From the IMG/VR virus record IMGVR_UViG_3300025646_000364, positions 1-24,050 of that record: a DNA stretch of 24,050 bases; one strand, given 5' to 3'. The position numbers and the translations under genes were made by a program. The notes below the pieces were generated by a model that ran no database searches, was not told the DNA's origin, and worked only from the letters and a program-made list of their open reading frames with translations. Shown piece after piece: positions 1-6,387 of this stretch (position 1 is the stretch's first letter; each line of letters begins with the position of its first letter). This DNA is from a virus.

Positions 1-66
1 AATAGCCCCGCTCTCATTGAGAACGCAGAGCCCGCCCTTCTTGCCTGGATCGATTCCGAGAAACAA
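1..66 (-). CDS. RuvC-like Holliday junction resolvase, N-terminal fragment (cut by window edge)
   Basis: Only the first 22 codons are inside the window; the gene runs off the left edge. Read from a TTG start it gives MFLGIDPGKKGGLCVLNESG, which contains the GIDPG-x-x-GG first strand of the RNase H-like fold of RuvC-type resolvases. The Asp of this motif is the first metal-binding catalytic residue in that family. A GAGG ribosome site lies 5 nt before the TTG, and no ATG is available before the upstream in-frame stop, so the TTG start is preferred. Phage resolvases cut branched recombination or replication intermediates before packaging, which fits the replication genes next door. Another RNase H-like protein is possible because most of the sequence is missing. 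Confidence 0.7.
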   Translation of the reverse strand, partial: MFLGIDPGKKGGLCVLNESGAI

Positions 67-298
67 ACCCGCCTCTTCCCTGAGAGATTTGCCAATGTGT
101 GTGATTGCTACCAAAAGATTACTCCGATGAACCCGGGAGGGCAAGGGGCCAAATCATTGCTCTGACATTGAGCAGATTTGGGGAAATTCAGGGCCAAGTG
201 ACATGACACACGCATGTCTCTATTGCTCCCTATATAATTTATATATTTATTACCTTTATTACCCTTTTATTTTATATATCTCTATTACTATATTTATT

Positions 299-321
299 TA
301 TATATTAGTCACTAATATATA
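299..321. repeat. 23-bp perfect palindrome in the AT-rich tract
   Basis: Two 11-nt arms around a central C at 310; the core reads TTAGTCACTAA. The centre carries GTCAC, a partial match to the GTGAC half of the neighbouring repeats. It could be a dimeric protein binding site or a small cruciform. AT-rich sequence makes chance palindromes commoner, so its function is unproven. Confidence 0.5.
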
Positions 322-350
322 TAAATAACTAAAAACATTGAAAAAACTGG

Positions 351-372
351 GTGACACATTCAGTGACACATT
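351..372. repeat. Tandem iterons GTGACACATT x2
   Basis: Two identical 10-mers at 351-360 and 363-372 are separated by 2 nt (CA). Inverted copies lie at 391-399 (9 of 10 bases) and 485-494 (10 of 10). The 12-nt period is close to one helical turn, so proteins bound at both would lie on nearly the same face of the DNA. Confidence 0.75.
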
Positions 373-428
373 AACTCTTAGTGACGCTGTATGTGTCACA
401 AGCTGCACCTTAATTGATCACTGTATAA

Positions 429-1946
429 TTATATATCTCTGATTAAAAATTCCTCAGTTGTCCCAAAACCCGAAAAACCGCTATAATGTGTCACTAAGCG
501 CACGATTTTAGGCGTTAAGTGACCGCCCATTTCTGGGTTAAAATCAGCACTCGGAACTTTAGCCCAACCCCTCGCGTTGTTCATTCTGTACTCAAATAAA
601 GTCGGTAGTCTCAGGTTTTTCAGGAACACTGTGGCATCTTTTGTGGTCCTTGGTCTGTATATTCCGCTCTGTTCAAGGATTTTTGACATCATTGATTTAG
701 GTATAAAGAAACAATGTTTTGATGTATCAAGCTTGCTTCTTTTCATCCAAGTAATTGGCGGGCTATATTGTTCCAGGTGATCATTGAGCCATTCTTCCAG
801 CTCTTCCCCTTGCCCTTCTTCTGCATTCTTATCTTTTTGTCTTTGTTTAAGTAGGTGAGCTGACTCAGGTGGAGCAAACCTTTCAAGAACATCTTCATGC
901 CACGACCTAAACCGGCAGTGCCAGGGGTGAGGGGTTCTCTTCTCCTTGAGCATGTTAATTATCTCAAAGACCACCTGCTGCCTTTTCTCAATACATATTT
1001 CATTGAATATTTTGTCATAATCTAGCCCGTGGCAAGCTTTTTTGATCTCGATAATGAACGCCCTACTGGCAAGGTCCGGGCTATAAGAGCCCCCATTGAT
1101 TGTGAAATAGTAGGTGAAATAGTTGAGAACCGACCCATCTCCAACATGTAAAGCTTCTGGCCCTCCGATTTCTTTAGATGTCAAAACATCCTCAAGCTCG
1201 CCGCTTGAGACTGTGAATTTTTTGATATTGTCAAAAAGAACAACTCTTCGGCTCATGTTTTGAGAATTAAGAATCCTTCTCCTTAGTCCTTTAACATCTG
1301 AGATATTGCAGCCCGAGTACATGCCTCCAGCCAGTTCTGCGGCCACTTTAACAAGCTCTGTTTTGCCATATCCTCTACCTCCGCCTTCTTTCATGTCTGT
1401 TGTGATAAATATGGCCGGCCTAGCCCCGGGTTTGCCGCCCCAGAACGGCGTGGCGATCGCGGCCTTCATAAGCGCATGATCATATTCCGTGGACGGGTTC
1501 CAGAGGCGAATGAGTCGATCAACAAGCCCCTCGGATTTGACCATCTCGAATTGCCTATAATAAACCCCGTCAATCTTTGGCTGATGAGGTGTTCCTGATT
1601 CAAAATCCATCTCAGGGGCTAGATCTCTCAGGGCTGCAAAAGCCTCTTCCTTTGAGAAGAATTGGTTTTGCTTAAACTGGCTGACAATTCCCATAGTTCC
1701 CATGAAGCTATAAAGCTCCGAGGCTTTGTCAATCCTTTTAACTCTTATGGTTTTCTTGTTCTTAAAGTCATTGCGGGCAATCATCAACCGAGACGCAACT
1801 CTGTAGAAATCGCATTCATTTTTGGAGAGTATGTTGACCAACTTATTTACGTAATTAGGCAAATTATCAAAAACCGTAAAATCTTTTCCATCTTCGTCCT
1901 GCACAACTTCAAAATTAGCAATATAATCTGGCTTTTTTCCGCTCAT
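429..1946 (-). CDS. Phage replicative helicase-like ATPase (SF3/D5-type AAA+)
   Basis: A 505-residue protein with a clear P-loop, GGRGYGKTEL (Walker A Lys195, Thr196), a Walker B-like VVLFDN (Asp239, Asn240), and a later FTING (sensor-like Asn284) followed by LASRAF (Arg295, candidate arginine finger). This order resembles the superfamily 3 and D5/P4-type helicase modules of phage primase-helicases, which unwind DNA as hexamers. No primase motifs are seen here; the primase is a separate gene upstream in the same operon. The C-terminal third (about 355-505) is unrecognised and may bind DNA or origin. The start is ATG with GAGG 13 nt upstream, rather distant. The repeats of the putative origin reach into the 3' end of this gene. 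Confidence 0.72.
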   Translation of the reverse strand: MSGKKPDYIANFEVVQDEDGKDFTVFDNLPNYVNKLVNILSKNECDFYRVASRLMIARNDFKNKKTIRVKRIDKASELYSFMGTMGIVSQFKQNQFFSKEEAFAALRDLAPEMDFESGTPHQPKIDGVYYRQFEMVKSEGLVDRLIRLWNPSTEYDHALMKAAIATPFWGGKPGARPAIFITTDMKEGGGRGYGKTELVKVAAELAGGMYSGCNISDVKGLRRRILNSQNMSRRVVLFDNIKKFTVSSGELEDVLTSKEIGGPEALHVGDGSVLNYFTYYFTINGGSYSPDLASRAFIIEIKKACHGLDYDKIFNEICIEKRQQVVFEIINMLKEKRTPHPWHCRFRSWHEDVLERFAPPESAHLLKQRQKDKNAEEGQGEELEEWLNDHLEQYSPPITWMKRSKLDTSKHCFFIPKSMMSKILEQSGIYRPRTTKDATVFLKNLRLPTLFEYRMNNARGWAKVPSADFNPEMGGHLTPKIVRLVTHYSGFSGFGTTEEFLIRDI

Positions 1947-2023
1947 AATAGTATGTTTTCCTCATGGAATTAGTAGGTTAATCGTGCTTTTTTCGGATTC
2001 CTTACCTTTCAATTTATCTTTAG

Positions 2024-2049
2024 AATCCCGGCGTCTTCCCGCTGGGATT
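2024..2049. promoter_or_regulatory. Strong hairpin in the helicase leader
   Basis: Two 10-nt arms (2024-2033 and 2040-2049) pair with a single G-T wobble around a 6-nt loop. The hairpin sits in the 107-nt gap between the small gene that ends at 2054 and the helicase start at 1946. On the minus strand no T-run follows it; on the plus strand TGTTTT follows. It may be an attenuator or processing site for the minus-strand operon, or a terminator for plus-strand (antisense) transcription. Confidence 0.4.
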
Positions 2050-2053
2050 TGTT

Positions 2054-2371
2054 TTATAATTGCCCAACATTATCGATCTCTTCAGCCGCTATAAATGCCA
2101 GCCCTTCGAGAAGATCCTCCCTTGTCACGTCGCCCCCTTCGTACCATTTAAAATCAATACTCATAAGCTCCATAAATGCCCTGAGCCGCCCCGGGTTCGT
2201 AAGGCTATAGTTCTTGTCATCATAGCGGGCGACCAACTTATCTTGGCTAAAAAACAGATCGACCTCCTGGTGCTCAAATATAGTCGCAGCCATGTCGATC
2301 AAAAGATCATAATCAATAAACCCACTGCCCGTCTTATTTGTGAAAATATTGGCCTTCAACATTACCTCCAT
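2054..2371 (-). CDS. Small hypothetical replication-operon protein
   Basis: A 105-residue acidic protein that I do not recognise. It has no membrane segment and no obvious motif; the second half is rich in Asp and Glu. It lies between the primase and the helicase, overlapping the end of the primase. Two starts are possible: ATG at 2371 without a clear ribosome site, or ATG at 2362, which overlaps the primase stop as TAATG and has GGAGG only 2 nt away. Its position suggests a helper of the primase-helicase pair, such as a loader or adaptor, but nothing in the sequence shows this. Confidence 0.6.
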   Translation of the reverse strand: MEVMLKANIFTNKTGSGFIDYDLLIDMAATIFEHQEVDLFFSQDKLVARYDDKNYSLTNPGRLRAFMELMSIDFKWYEGGDVTREDLLEGLAFIAAEEIDNVGQL

Positions 2372-3123
2372 ACTTTGTTAATGATTTCATCTATTTCAGA
2401 ATCAGGAAAACCTTCCCTGCTAAACTGCCCACTCATAACCCGGGTTCTTAGTTCATCCCGCCCCCAGCCATGCTGCTTGGTCCATCTTGAGATTCTCATA
2501 ATCATATCGTTTCGGCCAGAAGAACCCCGGCATGGCTCTCCCTTTTCAAGAAACCACGAAGCCCAGAAAGGCAAGGAACCCGCTGGATATGTTACAGGAG
2601 CAGTCTCAATCTTAGGCGGGGCTTTAAATACGTCCATATCTAGCCCTTCATCATTTGTCCACCACTCACAGCCCTCAAAGGGCCAAAAGAACCGGGCTCC
2701 ATCGACACAAGCTGGATCTGCCCCGTAGCGATCAGCAAGGCGCTTCATGGTGAACTTATAATCATCAAGGCTTGTTATCTCCCTCTCAAATGGGATGCAA
2801 ACCCGGAATCGGTCACACGCGGGCTTGCCGTCCTTCCCCTTCTGGTGGCTCTTTGTTGTGGCAATAGCGAACTGACAATCGGCAAAAATATTCTCCCGGG
2901 CTTCTTCGAGACTTACGCCTTCATCAAAATCAAACACACAAAGGCTTGCACCTTGAAATTTCGCAGCCTTACGGACTCCAAAGCACCAACGTATCGGGCT
3001 CCATACGTAGTTTTGACAGGCAAGGACAACATCAACCATGTTAGAATTTTCTCTGACTTTAAATCCGTCAAACTGGTGATTTGCTTGGTAATTCCCAGGT
3101 TCTTTATAACTTAGGTAATACAT
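2362..3123 (-). CDS. Archaeo-eukaryotic-type primase (prim-pol) with PriCT-like C-terminus
   Basis: A 253-residue protein with the three signature motifs of AEP primases in order. VFDFDEG carries two metal-binding Asp (65 and 67), TTKSHQ carries the His of the sxH motif (93), and CVDGARFFWP carries the third Asp (141). The C-terminal part, about 205-253, with GRNDMIMRISRW and a final SEIDEIINKVW, resembles the PriCT-1 helical domain often fused to phage and plasmid prim-pols. It should make primers at the replication fork. It starts divergently from the ribbon-helix-helix regulator and heads the operon with the helicase. Unlike many phage primase-helicases, primase and helicase are separate proteins here. 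Confidence 0.75.
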   Translation of the reverse strand: MYYLSYKEPGNYQANHQFDGFKVRENSNMVDVVLACQNYVWSPIRWCFGVRKAAKFQGASLCVFDFDEGVSLEEARENIFADCQFAIATTKSHQKGKDGKPACDRFRVCIPFEREITSLDDYKFTMKRLADRYGADPACVDGARFFWPFEGCEWWTNDEGLDMDVFKAPPKIETAPVTYPAGSLPFWASWFLEKGEPCRGSSGRNDMIMRISRWTKQHGWGRDELRTRVMSGQFSREGFPDSEIDEIINKVWR

Positions 3124-3126
3124 CTC

Positions 3127-3155
3127 TTGACACCCTCATATTATCTCTGTATTGT
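3127..3155 (+). promoter_or_regulatory. Sigma70-like promoter for the early rightward operon
   Basis: A perfect TTGACA at 3127-3132 is followed after 17 nt by TATTGT at 3150-3155. It begins 4 nt beyond the start codon of the divergent primase gene and lies just before the ribbon-helix-helix gene. The short divergent region means a repressor bound here could affect both operons. Confidence 0.65.
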
Positions 3156-3177
3156 CTTTGGCGATGGAGGGGTTTAT

Positions 3178-3342
3178 ATGAAAATTATTGCTATTGAGCA
3201 ACAACAAAAGACAGAACATCTCAATCTGAAGATTTCCAAGAATCAGAGGAAAGAGCTGGAAAAGGTAGCCAAGAGGTCAAAAGTCACGATCTCTGAGGCT
3301 GTTCGTCAACTTCTAGATTTTGGGTTAAAGCATGTTCTATGA
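3178..3342 (+). CDS. Ribbon-helix-helix (Arc/CopG-type) regulator
   Basis: A 54-residue basic protein. The ATG at 3178 is preferred because GGAGG lies 6 nt upstream and it falls after the promoter. A strand (about 13-19, with EHLNLKIS) is followed by two helices (KNQRKELEKVAKRS and TISEAVRQLLDFGL), the layout of small MetJ/Arc/CopG repressors, which dimerise and insert the strand into the DNA major groove. As first gene of the early operon, facing the primase operon, it probably regulates itself and perhaps the primase. No clear operator palindrome was found in the short divergent gap. An antitoxin role is less likely because no toxin gene adjoins it. Confidence 0.75.
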   Translation: MKIIAIEQQQKTEHLNLKISKNQRKELEKVAKRSKVTISEAVRQLLDFGLKHVL

Positions 3343-4123
3343 AATGATTAGCTACGATGAGTATGCAAAGCGCGAGGGGCTTCGGTCATCTCAGCTTAAA
3401 GATATGCGGGAAGAGCCTTACAAGGCTAGCCCGAGCTATAGATTTGAGAACCCGCAGGAAGAGACCACGGCCTTTACCTGGGGCAAAGCTGTTCACTCGA
3501 TGGTCGAGCATAGAGCTCATGAAACACCAGATATTGCTGTCTTCAGGGATGGCAAGACGAGGGGATCGAAGGCGTTCAAAGCTTTTGAAGCTAATAACAA
3601 AGGAAAAATTTTGCTATTAGAGTCGGAGTTTGATTCCACCAGTAACGCTTTCGATTCCCTTAATTTTAACGACGAAGTTCGGGAAGCCCTTGACTTCTCA
3701 GTTTTCGAGGCATCATGGTTCTGGACCGACAAAGAAACCGGGCTTAAATGTAAAATCCGCTCGGATATATATCAGCCAGAAACCCACCACGTTTATGATC
3801 TCAAGACAACCCATACATGCAGCCGCCGGGCCTTTGCTTATGATTCGAGGAAATACGGATACACTCACCAGGCGGCTTTTTATGCTGACGGGATTAAACA
3901 GATAACAGGCAAGCGTCCTGACTTCTTTTTTATTCTTGTCGCCAAATCAGCCCCACATAAGACAGCAATGGTTGAAGTCGATCACGCGCTTATTGACCAT
4001 TACATCAAGCTCAACAGGTTTTATATGCGTCAATATGCTGATTGTTTAGAATCCGGGAACTGGCCAAATAGCGATTATTTTACTTTGGAACTTAATGATT
4101 ATGAAAGGGAGCAGGATGTTTGA
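3332..4123 (+). CDS. PD-(D/E)XK exonuclease (RecE/DUF3799/Cas4-like)
   Basis: A 263-residue nuclease. GKAVHSMVEH (51-60) gives the His/Glu helix motif. KIRSDI (Asp145) and VYDLKTT (Asp156, Lys158) form the PD-(D/E)XK metal site. YTHQAAFY (Gln180, Tyr184) is the QxxxY motif of RecB-family exonucleases. Such phage enzymes resect DNA ends to start single-strand annealing or RecA-like recombination. It overlaps the regulator upstream by 11 nt and the ATPase downstream by 8 nt, so the three are co-translated. Neither the ATG at 3332 nor the ATG at 3344 has a good ribosome site; the first is kept. Confidence 0.85.
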   Translation: MFYEMISYDEYAKREGLRSSQLKDMREEPYKASPSYRFENPQEETTAFTWGKAVHSMVEHRAHETPDIAVFRDGKTRGSKAFKAFEANNKGKILLLESEFDSTSNAFDSLNFNDEVREALDFSVFEASWFWTDKETGLKCKIRSDIYQPETHHVYDLKTTHTCSRRAFAYDSRKYGYTHQAAFYADGIKQITGKRPDFFFILVAKSAPHKTAMVEVDHALIDHYIKLNRFYMRQYADCLESGNWPNSDYFTLELNDYEREQDV

Positions 4124-4853
4124 AGTTGAAAGTGGAAAAGTTAAGAAGCCTTGGAAGGGGCTCATTTACGGAGTCCCTGGCATTGGCAAGACAACAGCGG
4201 CCTCGTTTGCTCCGAAGCCCCTTTATATCGACCTCGAAGCCGGAAGTTCCGAGCTTGATGTTGCCCGCCTTAAGGGAACATTTAAGACCAAGGAGCAAAT
4301 AGTCTCAGCTTTGAGGTACTTCCTGAAATCCGACTTTGAGACGGTTGTCCTTGATACTGCTCAAGAAGTTGAGACGATACTTATTCGCCATATGTTAGAC
4401 CCTGACAACAAGAACCCGGATAAGCACTTCTCTGTTCTCGATATTCCATATGGCAAAGGCTATGAATACCTGATTGGGGAATGGAGGGATCTGATAAAGA
4501 TATTCGATCTTCTCAACAGCAACGGCAAGAACGTGCTTCTTCTTGGTCATGAAACAAGCCAGAAATACGAAGATCCGACTTCTGAGAATTATGACCGATT
4601 CAACGTTAGCCTCAACAAAAAAGCTGTCGGGTTCGTCACTGGCAAAATGGATTTTGTTCTTTTCGCTCGTCATGAAGTCAGCCTTGTTGATCGCAAGGGC
4701 AGCATGGACAAGAAAAGAGCCATCGGATCTGGCAAGCGAGTTCTTCACTGCGAAGAAACCCCGACCATTGTTGCCAAGAACAGATTTAATCTTCCGGCTA
4801 CCATGCCGTTTGATGGAAAAAAACTATTTGAACTAATTGAAGGGAGGAAATGA
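4116..4853 (+). CDS. Sak4-like RecA-fold ATPase (phage recombinase)
   Basis: A 245-residue protein from the ATG at 4116, chosen because GGGAG lies 4 nt upstream; an in-frame ATG at 4095 would overlap the nuclease gene more. The Walker A is GVPGIGKTT (Lys25) and the Walker B is ETVVLDTA. This size and motif set match the phage nucleotide-binding AAA_24/Sak4 group, single-strand annealing recombinases that depend on a partner SSB. It sits between an exonuclease and an SSB-like gene, the usual trio for phage recombination. The stop TGA overlaps the next start region. Confidence 0.82.
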   Translation: MFEVESGKVKKPWKGLIYGVPGIGKTTAASFAPKPLYIDLEAGSSELDVARLKGTFKTKEQIVSALRYFLKSDFETVVLDTAQEVETILIRHMLDPDNKNPDKHFSVLDIPYGKGYEYLIGEWRDLIKIFDLLNSNGKNVLLLGHETSQKYEDPTSENYDRFNVSLNKKAVGFVTGKMDFVLFARHEVSLVDRKGSMDKKRAIGSGKRVLHCEETPTIVAKNRFNLPATMPFDGKKLFELIEGRK

Positions 4854-5347
4854 TGTTTAACGTAGGTGAAGCGAAAGAAGAACAAAGTTATGAACTCTTG
4901 CCTGATGGCAAGTATGAAGTCGAAGTCACGAATGCTGAGATGAAAAACAACGACAAGGGAGACACCCGCCTTAATGTTACTCTAACCGTGAGCGAAGGAA
5001 AATTCAAGGGCCGCAAATTGTGGGATTCTCCCTGGCTTCAACATTCAAATGAAAAGGCAACGAGCTTCGGACATTCAAGGATCAAGTCGATCATGGCAGC
5101 AACTGGAAACGATGATTTTAGCTTCAGCTCATCTGATGATTTCCTAGCTAAGACAATGGGAACATGTTTTGACATCAATGTTGGCCGCGATACTTACAAC
5201 GACAAAACCAAGAACAAAGTCACGTTTGTTTTTGTCGCAAAGGAACCCGCTGATAACAGCATTGGTGGTGGACATGGAACAACGACAACTGTTGACGGCG
5301 GGCTCAAGAGCGATGATGTGCCAAGCCTGGACGACATCCCATTCTAA
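4853..5347 (+). CDS. Single-strand DNA-binding protein (DUF669-like) with SSB tail
   Basis: A 164-residue protein from the ATG at 4853, which has GGAGG 5 nt upstream (the ATG at 4850 is too close). The body has alternating strands typical of an OB fold, with LPDGKYEVEVTNAE and RLNVTLTVSEGKFKGRKLW, as in the DUF669 family beside phage recombinases. A Gly-rich linker leads to an acidic tail that ends SLDDIPF, close to the C-terminal tip of bacterial SSB, which recruits replication and repair enzymes. It should coat single strands and load the Sak4-like ATPase. Confidence 0.8.
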   Translation: MFNVGEAKEEQSYELLPDGKYEVEVTNAEMKNNDKGDTRLNVTLTVSEGKFKGRKLWDSPWLQHSNEKATSFGHSRIKSIMAATGNDDFSFSSSDDFLAKTMGTCFDINVGRDTYNDKTKNKVTFVFVAKEPADNSIGGGHGTTTTVDGGLKSDDVPSLDDIPF

Positions 5348-5357
5348 GAGGGGCGAA

Positions 5358-5513
5358 ATGGACGTAACAACATGGAACTGGATTAAACTCAACATCGGGG
5401 CAGTCTTATTTCTGCCCCTCATTTTACTAATGGTGATATATGTCAAAATCACAACAAACAGAGAACAAATCGAAGCTCTCTGTAGACATCTCAAGAATCC
5501 GGGAGCTTGCTAG
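5358..5513 (+). CDS. Small single-pass membrane protein
   Basis: A 51-residue reading frame with GAGG about 6-8 nt before ATG 5358, just after the SSB-like gene. After a short N-terminus (MDVTTWNWIKLN) there is a hydrophobic segment, about 13-31 (IGAVLFLPLILLMVIYV), then a short basic tail. I do not know its role; small early membrane proteins in phages often affect host membrane functions or superinfection. The next gene starts within it in another frame. Confidence 0.6.
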   Translation: MDVTTWNWIKLNIGAVLFLPLILLMVIYVKITTNREQIEALCRHLKNPGAC

Positions 5514-5640
5514 CGCTCCCTCGATAACCCGCAGAGATGGGGTTTACATGATCGGGCTGGCTGCTGAAATAGAAAGAATGAGGAAAGAAATTGAAAGACT
5601 TAGAATCCTTGCTGGAGAAGATAAAACCACCTTTAATTGA
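5440..5640 (+). CDS. Small coiled-coil hypothetical protein
   Basis: A 66-residue protein that overlaps the membrane protein gene by 74 nt in another frame. The second half (AEIERMRKEIERLRIL) is a clear amphipathic heptad helix, so it is probably oligomeric. The start is uncertain: ATG 5440 has only a weak GGTGAT, while the internal ATG at 5548 has GGGG 5 nt upstream and would give a 30-residue version. Function unknown. Confidence 0.5.
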   Translation: MSKSQQTENKSKLSVDISRIRELASAPSITRRDGVYMIGLAAEIERMRKEIERLRILAGEDKTTFN

Positions 5641-5743
5641 GATTGTTAAAACCAAGATTGTTATCAACGTATATTCTCCCAGAATCGTGCGGGTTTTCGC
5701 TGGAAAGTTCATGGATCTTTTTAAGAGGAAAGAGCCCGAATGA
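5591..5743 (+). CDS. Small TTG-start hypothetical protein
   Basis: A 50-residue frame starting at TTG with AGGA 6 nt upstream; it overlaps the coiled-coil gene by 50 nt. It reads MKDLESLLEKIKPP and later IVINVYSPRIVRVF, and ends in a charged KRKEPE. Its TGA overlaps the ATG of the next small gene as ATGA, the junction used throughout this operon, which supports it being real. No family is recognised. Confidence 0.45.
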   Translation: MKDLESLLEKIKPPLIEIVKTKIVINVYSPRIVRVFAGKFMDLFKRKEPE

Positions 5744-5841
5744 AATTTTACAACCAATTCAGAGCCAAACTGTTCTTATATGCCCTTGCCTTTGTGATGG
5801 TTGCCATTGGCTACCTGGCTGGGGTTATCAGCCACCTATAG
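5740..5841 (+). CDS. 33-residue membrane peptide, possibly longer by TAG read-through
   Basis: It starts at an ATGA junction with the preceding gene. A basic N-terminus (MKFYNQFRAK) is followed by a hydrophobic helix (LFLYALAFVMVAIGYLAGV) that spans the membrane, then ends at TAG 5839-5841. The same frame stays open past the TAG for 15 more codons (AVFNKIEEYSGDKSK) to a TAA at 5887-5889. A 49-residue product would therefore result from read-through or if the TAG were a recent mutation. Role unknown. Confidence 0.5.
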   Translation: MKFYNQFRAKLFLYALAFVMVAIGYLAGVISHL

Positions 5842-5899
5842 GCGGTATTCAACAAAATAGAAGAGTATTCTGGGGATAAGAGCAAGTAAAGGCGGTGGG

Positions 5900-6034
5900 A
5901 TGATTAGCAAAAAAGAGTGGTGGGAATACACCAAAGAGAAATACTGGTACACGATTTTATTCTTTGAGTGGATCGGCTTTGAAGAGTGCCTTATTTGGTT
6001 TTGGGAAATGGAGCAGCTACATGGCGATGATTGA
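5900..6034 (+). CDS. Trp-rich 44-residue protein, diverged copy of the gene at 6208
   Basis: It starts at ATG 5900 with a GGCGGTGGG stretch just upstream. It begins ISKKEWWEYTKEKYW and ends with WEMEQLHGDD. The same beginning (ISKAEWWEYTK) and end (EEMEERYGDD) occur in the 59-residue protein at 6208-6387; the middle here is shorter and aromatic. Both genes end in the same GGCGATGATTGA junction with the next gene. The two look like a tandem duplication in which this copy lost its central part. Function unknown. Confidence 0.55.
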   Translation: MISKKEWWEYTKEKYWYTILFFEWIGFEECLIWFWEMEQLHGDD

Positions 6035-6218
6035 CAAAACAAAAGGACCGCAAGCCTACAAAAAACCCTGGTATGAATACAAGTCAGATGCAGAAAAAGC
6101 CCTGCAAACAATAAGGCATATATTTGGCGATAATACATTTCACGAACATCAAAGAATAGTGGGATTTCTTGAAGGTTACGTTAGAGGTATGGAGTTTGTT
6201 GATAGGTATGAGGATTAG
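6021..6218 (+). CDS. Small hypothetical protein
   Basis: A 65-residue protein from ATG 6021, which has GGAG 7 nt upstream; an in-frame ATG at 6027 is possible. It has no membrane segment. It begins MAMIDKTKGPQAYKKPWYEY and contains a predicted helical region rich in charged residues (SDAEKALQTIRHIFG). It overlaps both neighbours, 14 nt upstream and 11 nt downstream. Not recognised. Confidence 0.6.
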   Translation: MAMIDKTKGPQAYKKPWYEYKSDAEKALQTIRHIFGDNTFHEHQRIVGFLEGYVRGMEFVDRYED

Positions 6219-6387
6219 CAAAGCTGAATGGTGGGAATATACCAAGAAACATTGCAAATGGAACGATGAGCATGCTCTTGTTGTCGATGTTACGTACAAT
6301 GGAGAGTTCTTTGCCCTGCAACCAACAACAAGACCTGAGTGCCATGTTTGGGTAGAGGAAATGGAAGAAAGGTACGGCGATGATTGA
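6208..6387 (+). CDS. Small Trp-rich hypothetical protein (fuller paralogue of 5900-6034)
   Basis: A 59-residue protein from ATG 6208, chosen because homology with the paralogue begins there (MRISKAEWWEYTKKH). The central part has strands (HALVVDVTYNGEFFAL) and the C-terminus is acidic (EEMEERYGDD). It overlaps the next gene by 8 nt as ATGATTGA. The N- and C-terminal matches to the 44-residue protein upstream mark a local duplication. Function unknown. Confidence 0.6.
   Translation: MRISKAEWWEYTKKHCKWNDEHALVVDVTYNGEFFALQPTTRPECHVWVEEMEERYGDD

Larger units (their letters stand above)
198..494. other. Candidate replication origin: iteron-like repeats beside an AT-rich stretch
   Basis: The gap between the resolvase start and the helicase stop (67-428) has no convincing gene; I see nothing clear in 67-197. 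From about 220 to 345 it is almost pure A/T, as expected of an unwinding element. Beside this lie copies of GTGACACATT: direct at 351-360 and 363-372 (12-nt period), inverted at 391-399 and again inverted at 485-494, inside the helicase gene end. Weaker copies are at 198-203, 203-210 and 381-387. Iterons plus an AT-rich tract beside helicase and primase genes are typical of origins. That this is the phage origin is inference; the repeats could instead be operators. Confidence 0.5.

Noticed and set aside
220-345. TATA-rich stretch as a cluster of promoters
   Set aside because: Many TATAAT-like strings occur simply because the tract is nearly all A/T, and no matching -35 boxes at proper spacing were found.
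2060-2728. Long plus-strand open frame opposite the primase gene (222 codons)
   Set aside because: It lies antisense to genes with clear family motifs and its translation has no recognisable pattern; it is a shadow of coding bias.
3121-3180. A minus-strand promoter for the primase with GATAAT as -10
   Set aside because: No acceptable -35 hexamer lies 16-18 nt upstream; a promoter must exist nearby but I cannot place it.
3178-3342. Ribbon-helix-helix protein as antitoxin of a toxin-antitoxin pair
   Set aside because: The gene after it is a recombination exonuclease with a complete active site, so a regulator of the early operon is the better reading.
3357-3905. Open frames in other phases within the exonuclease gene
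   Set aside because: The exonuclease frame carries all PD-(D/E)XK motifs; the alternatives are without ribosome sites or sense.
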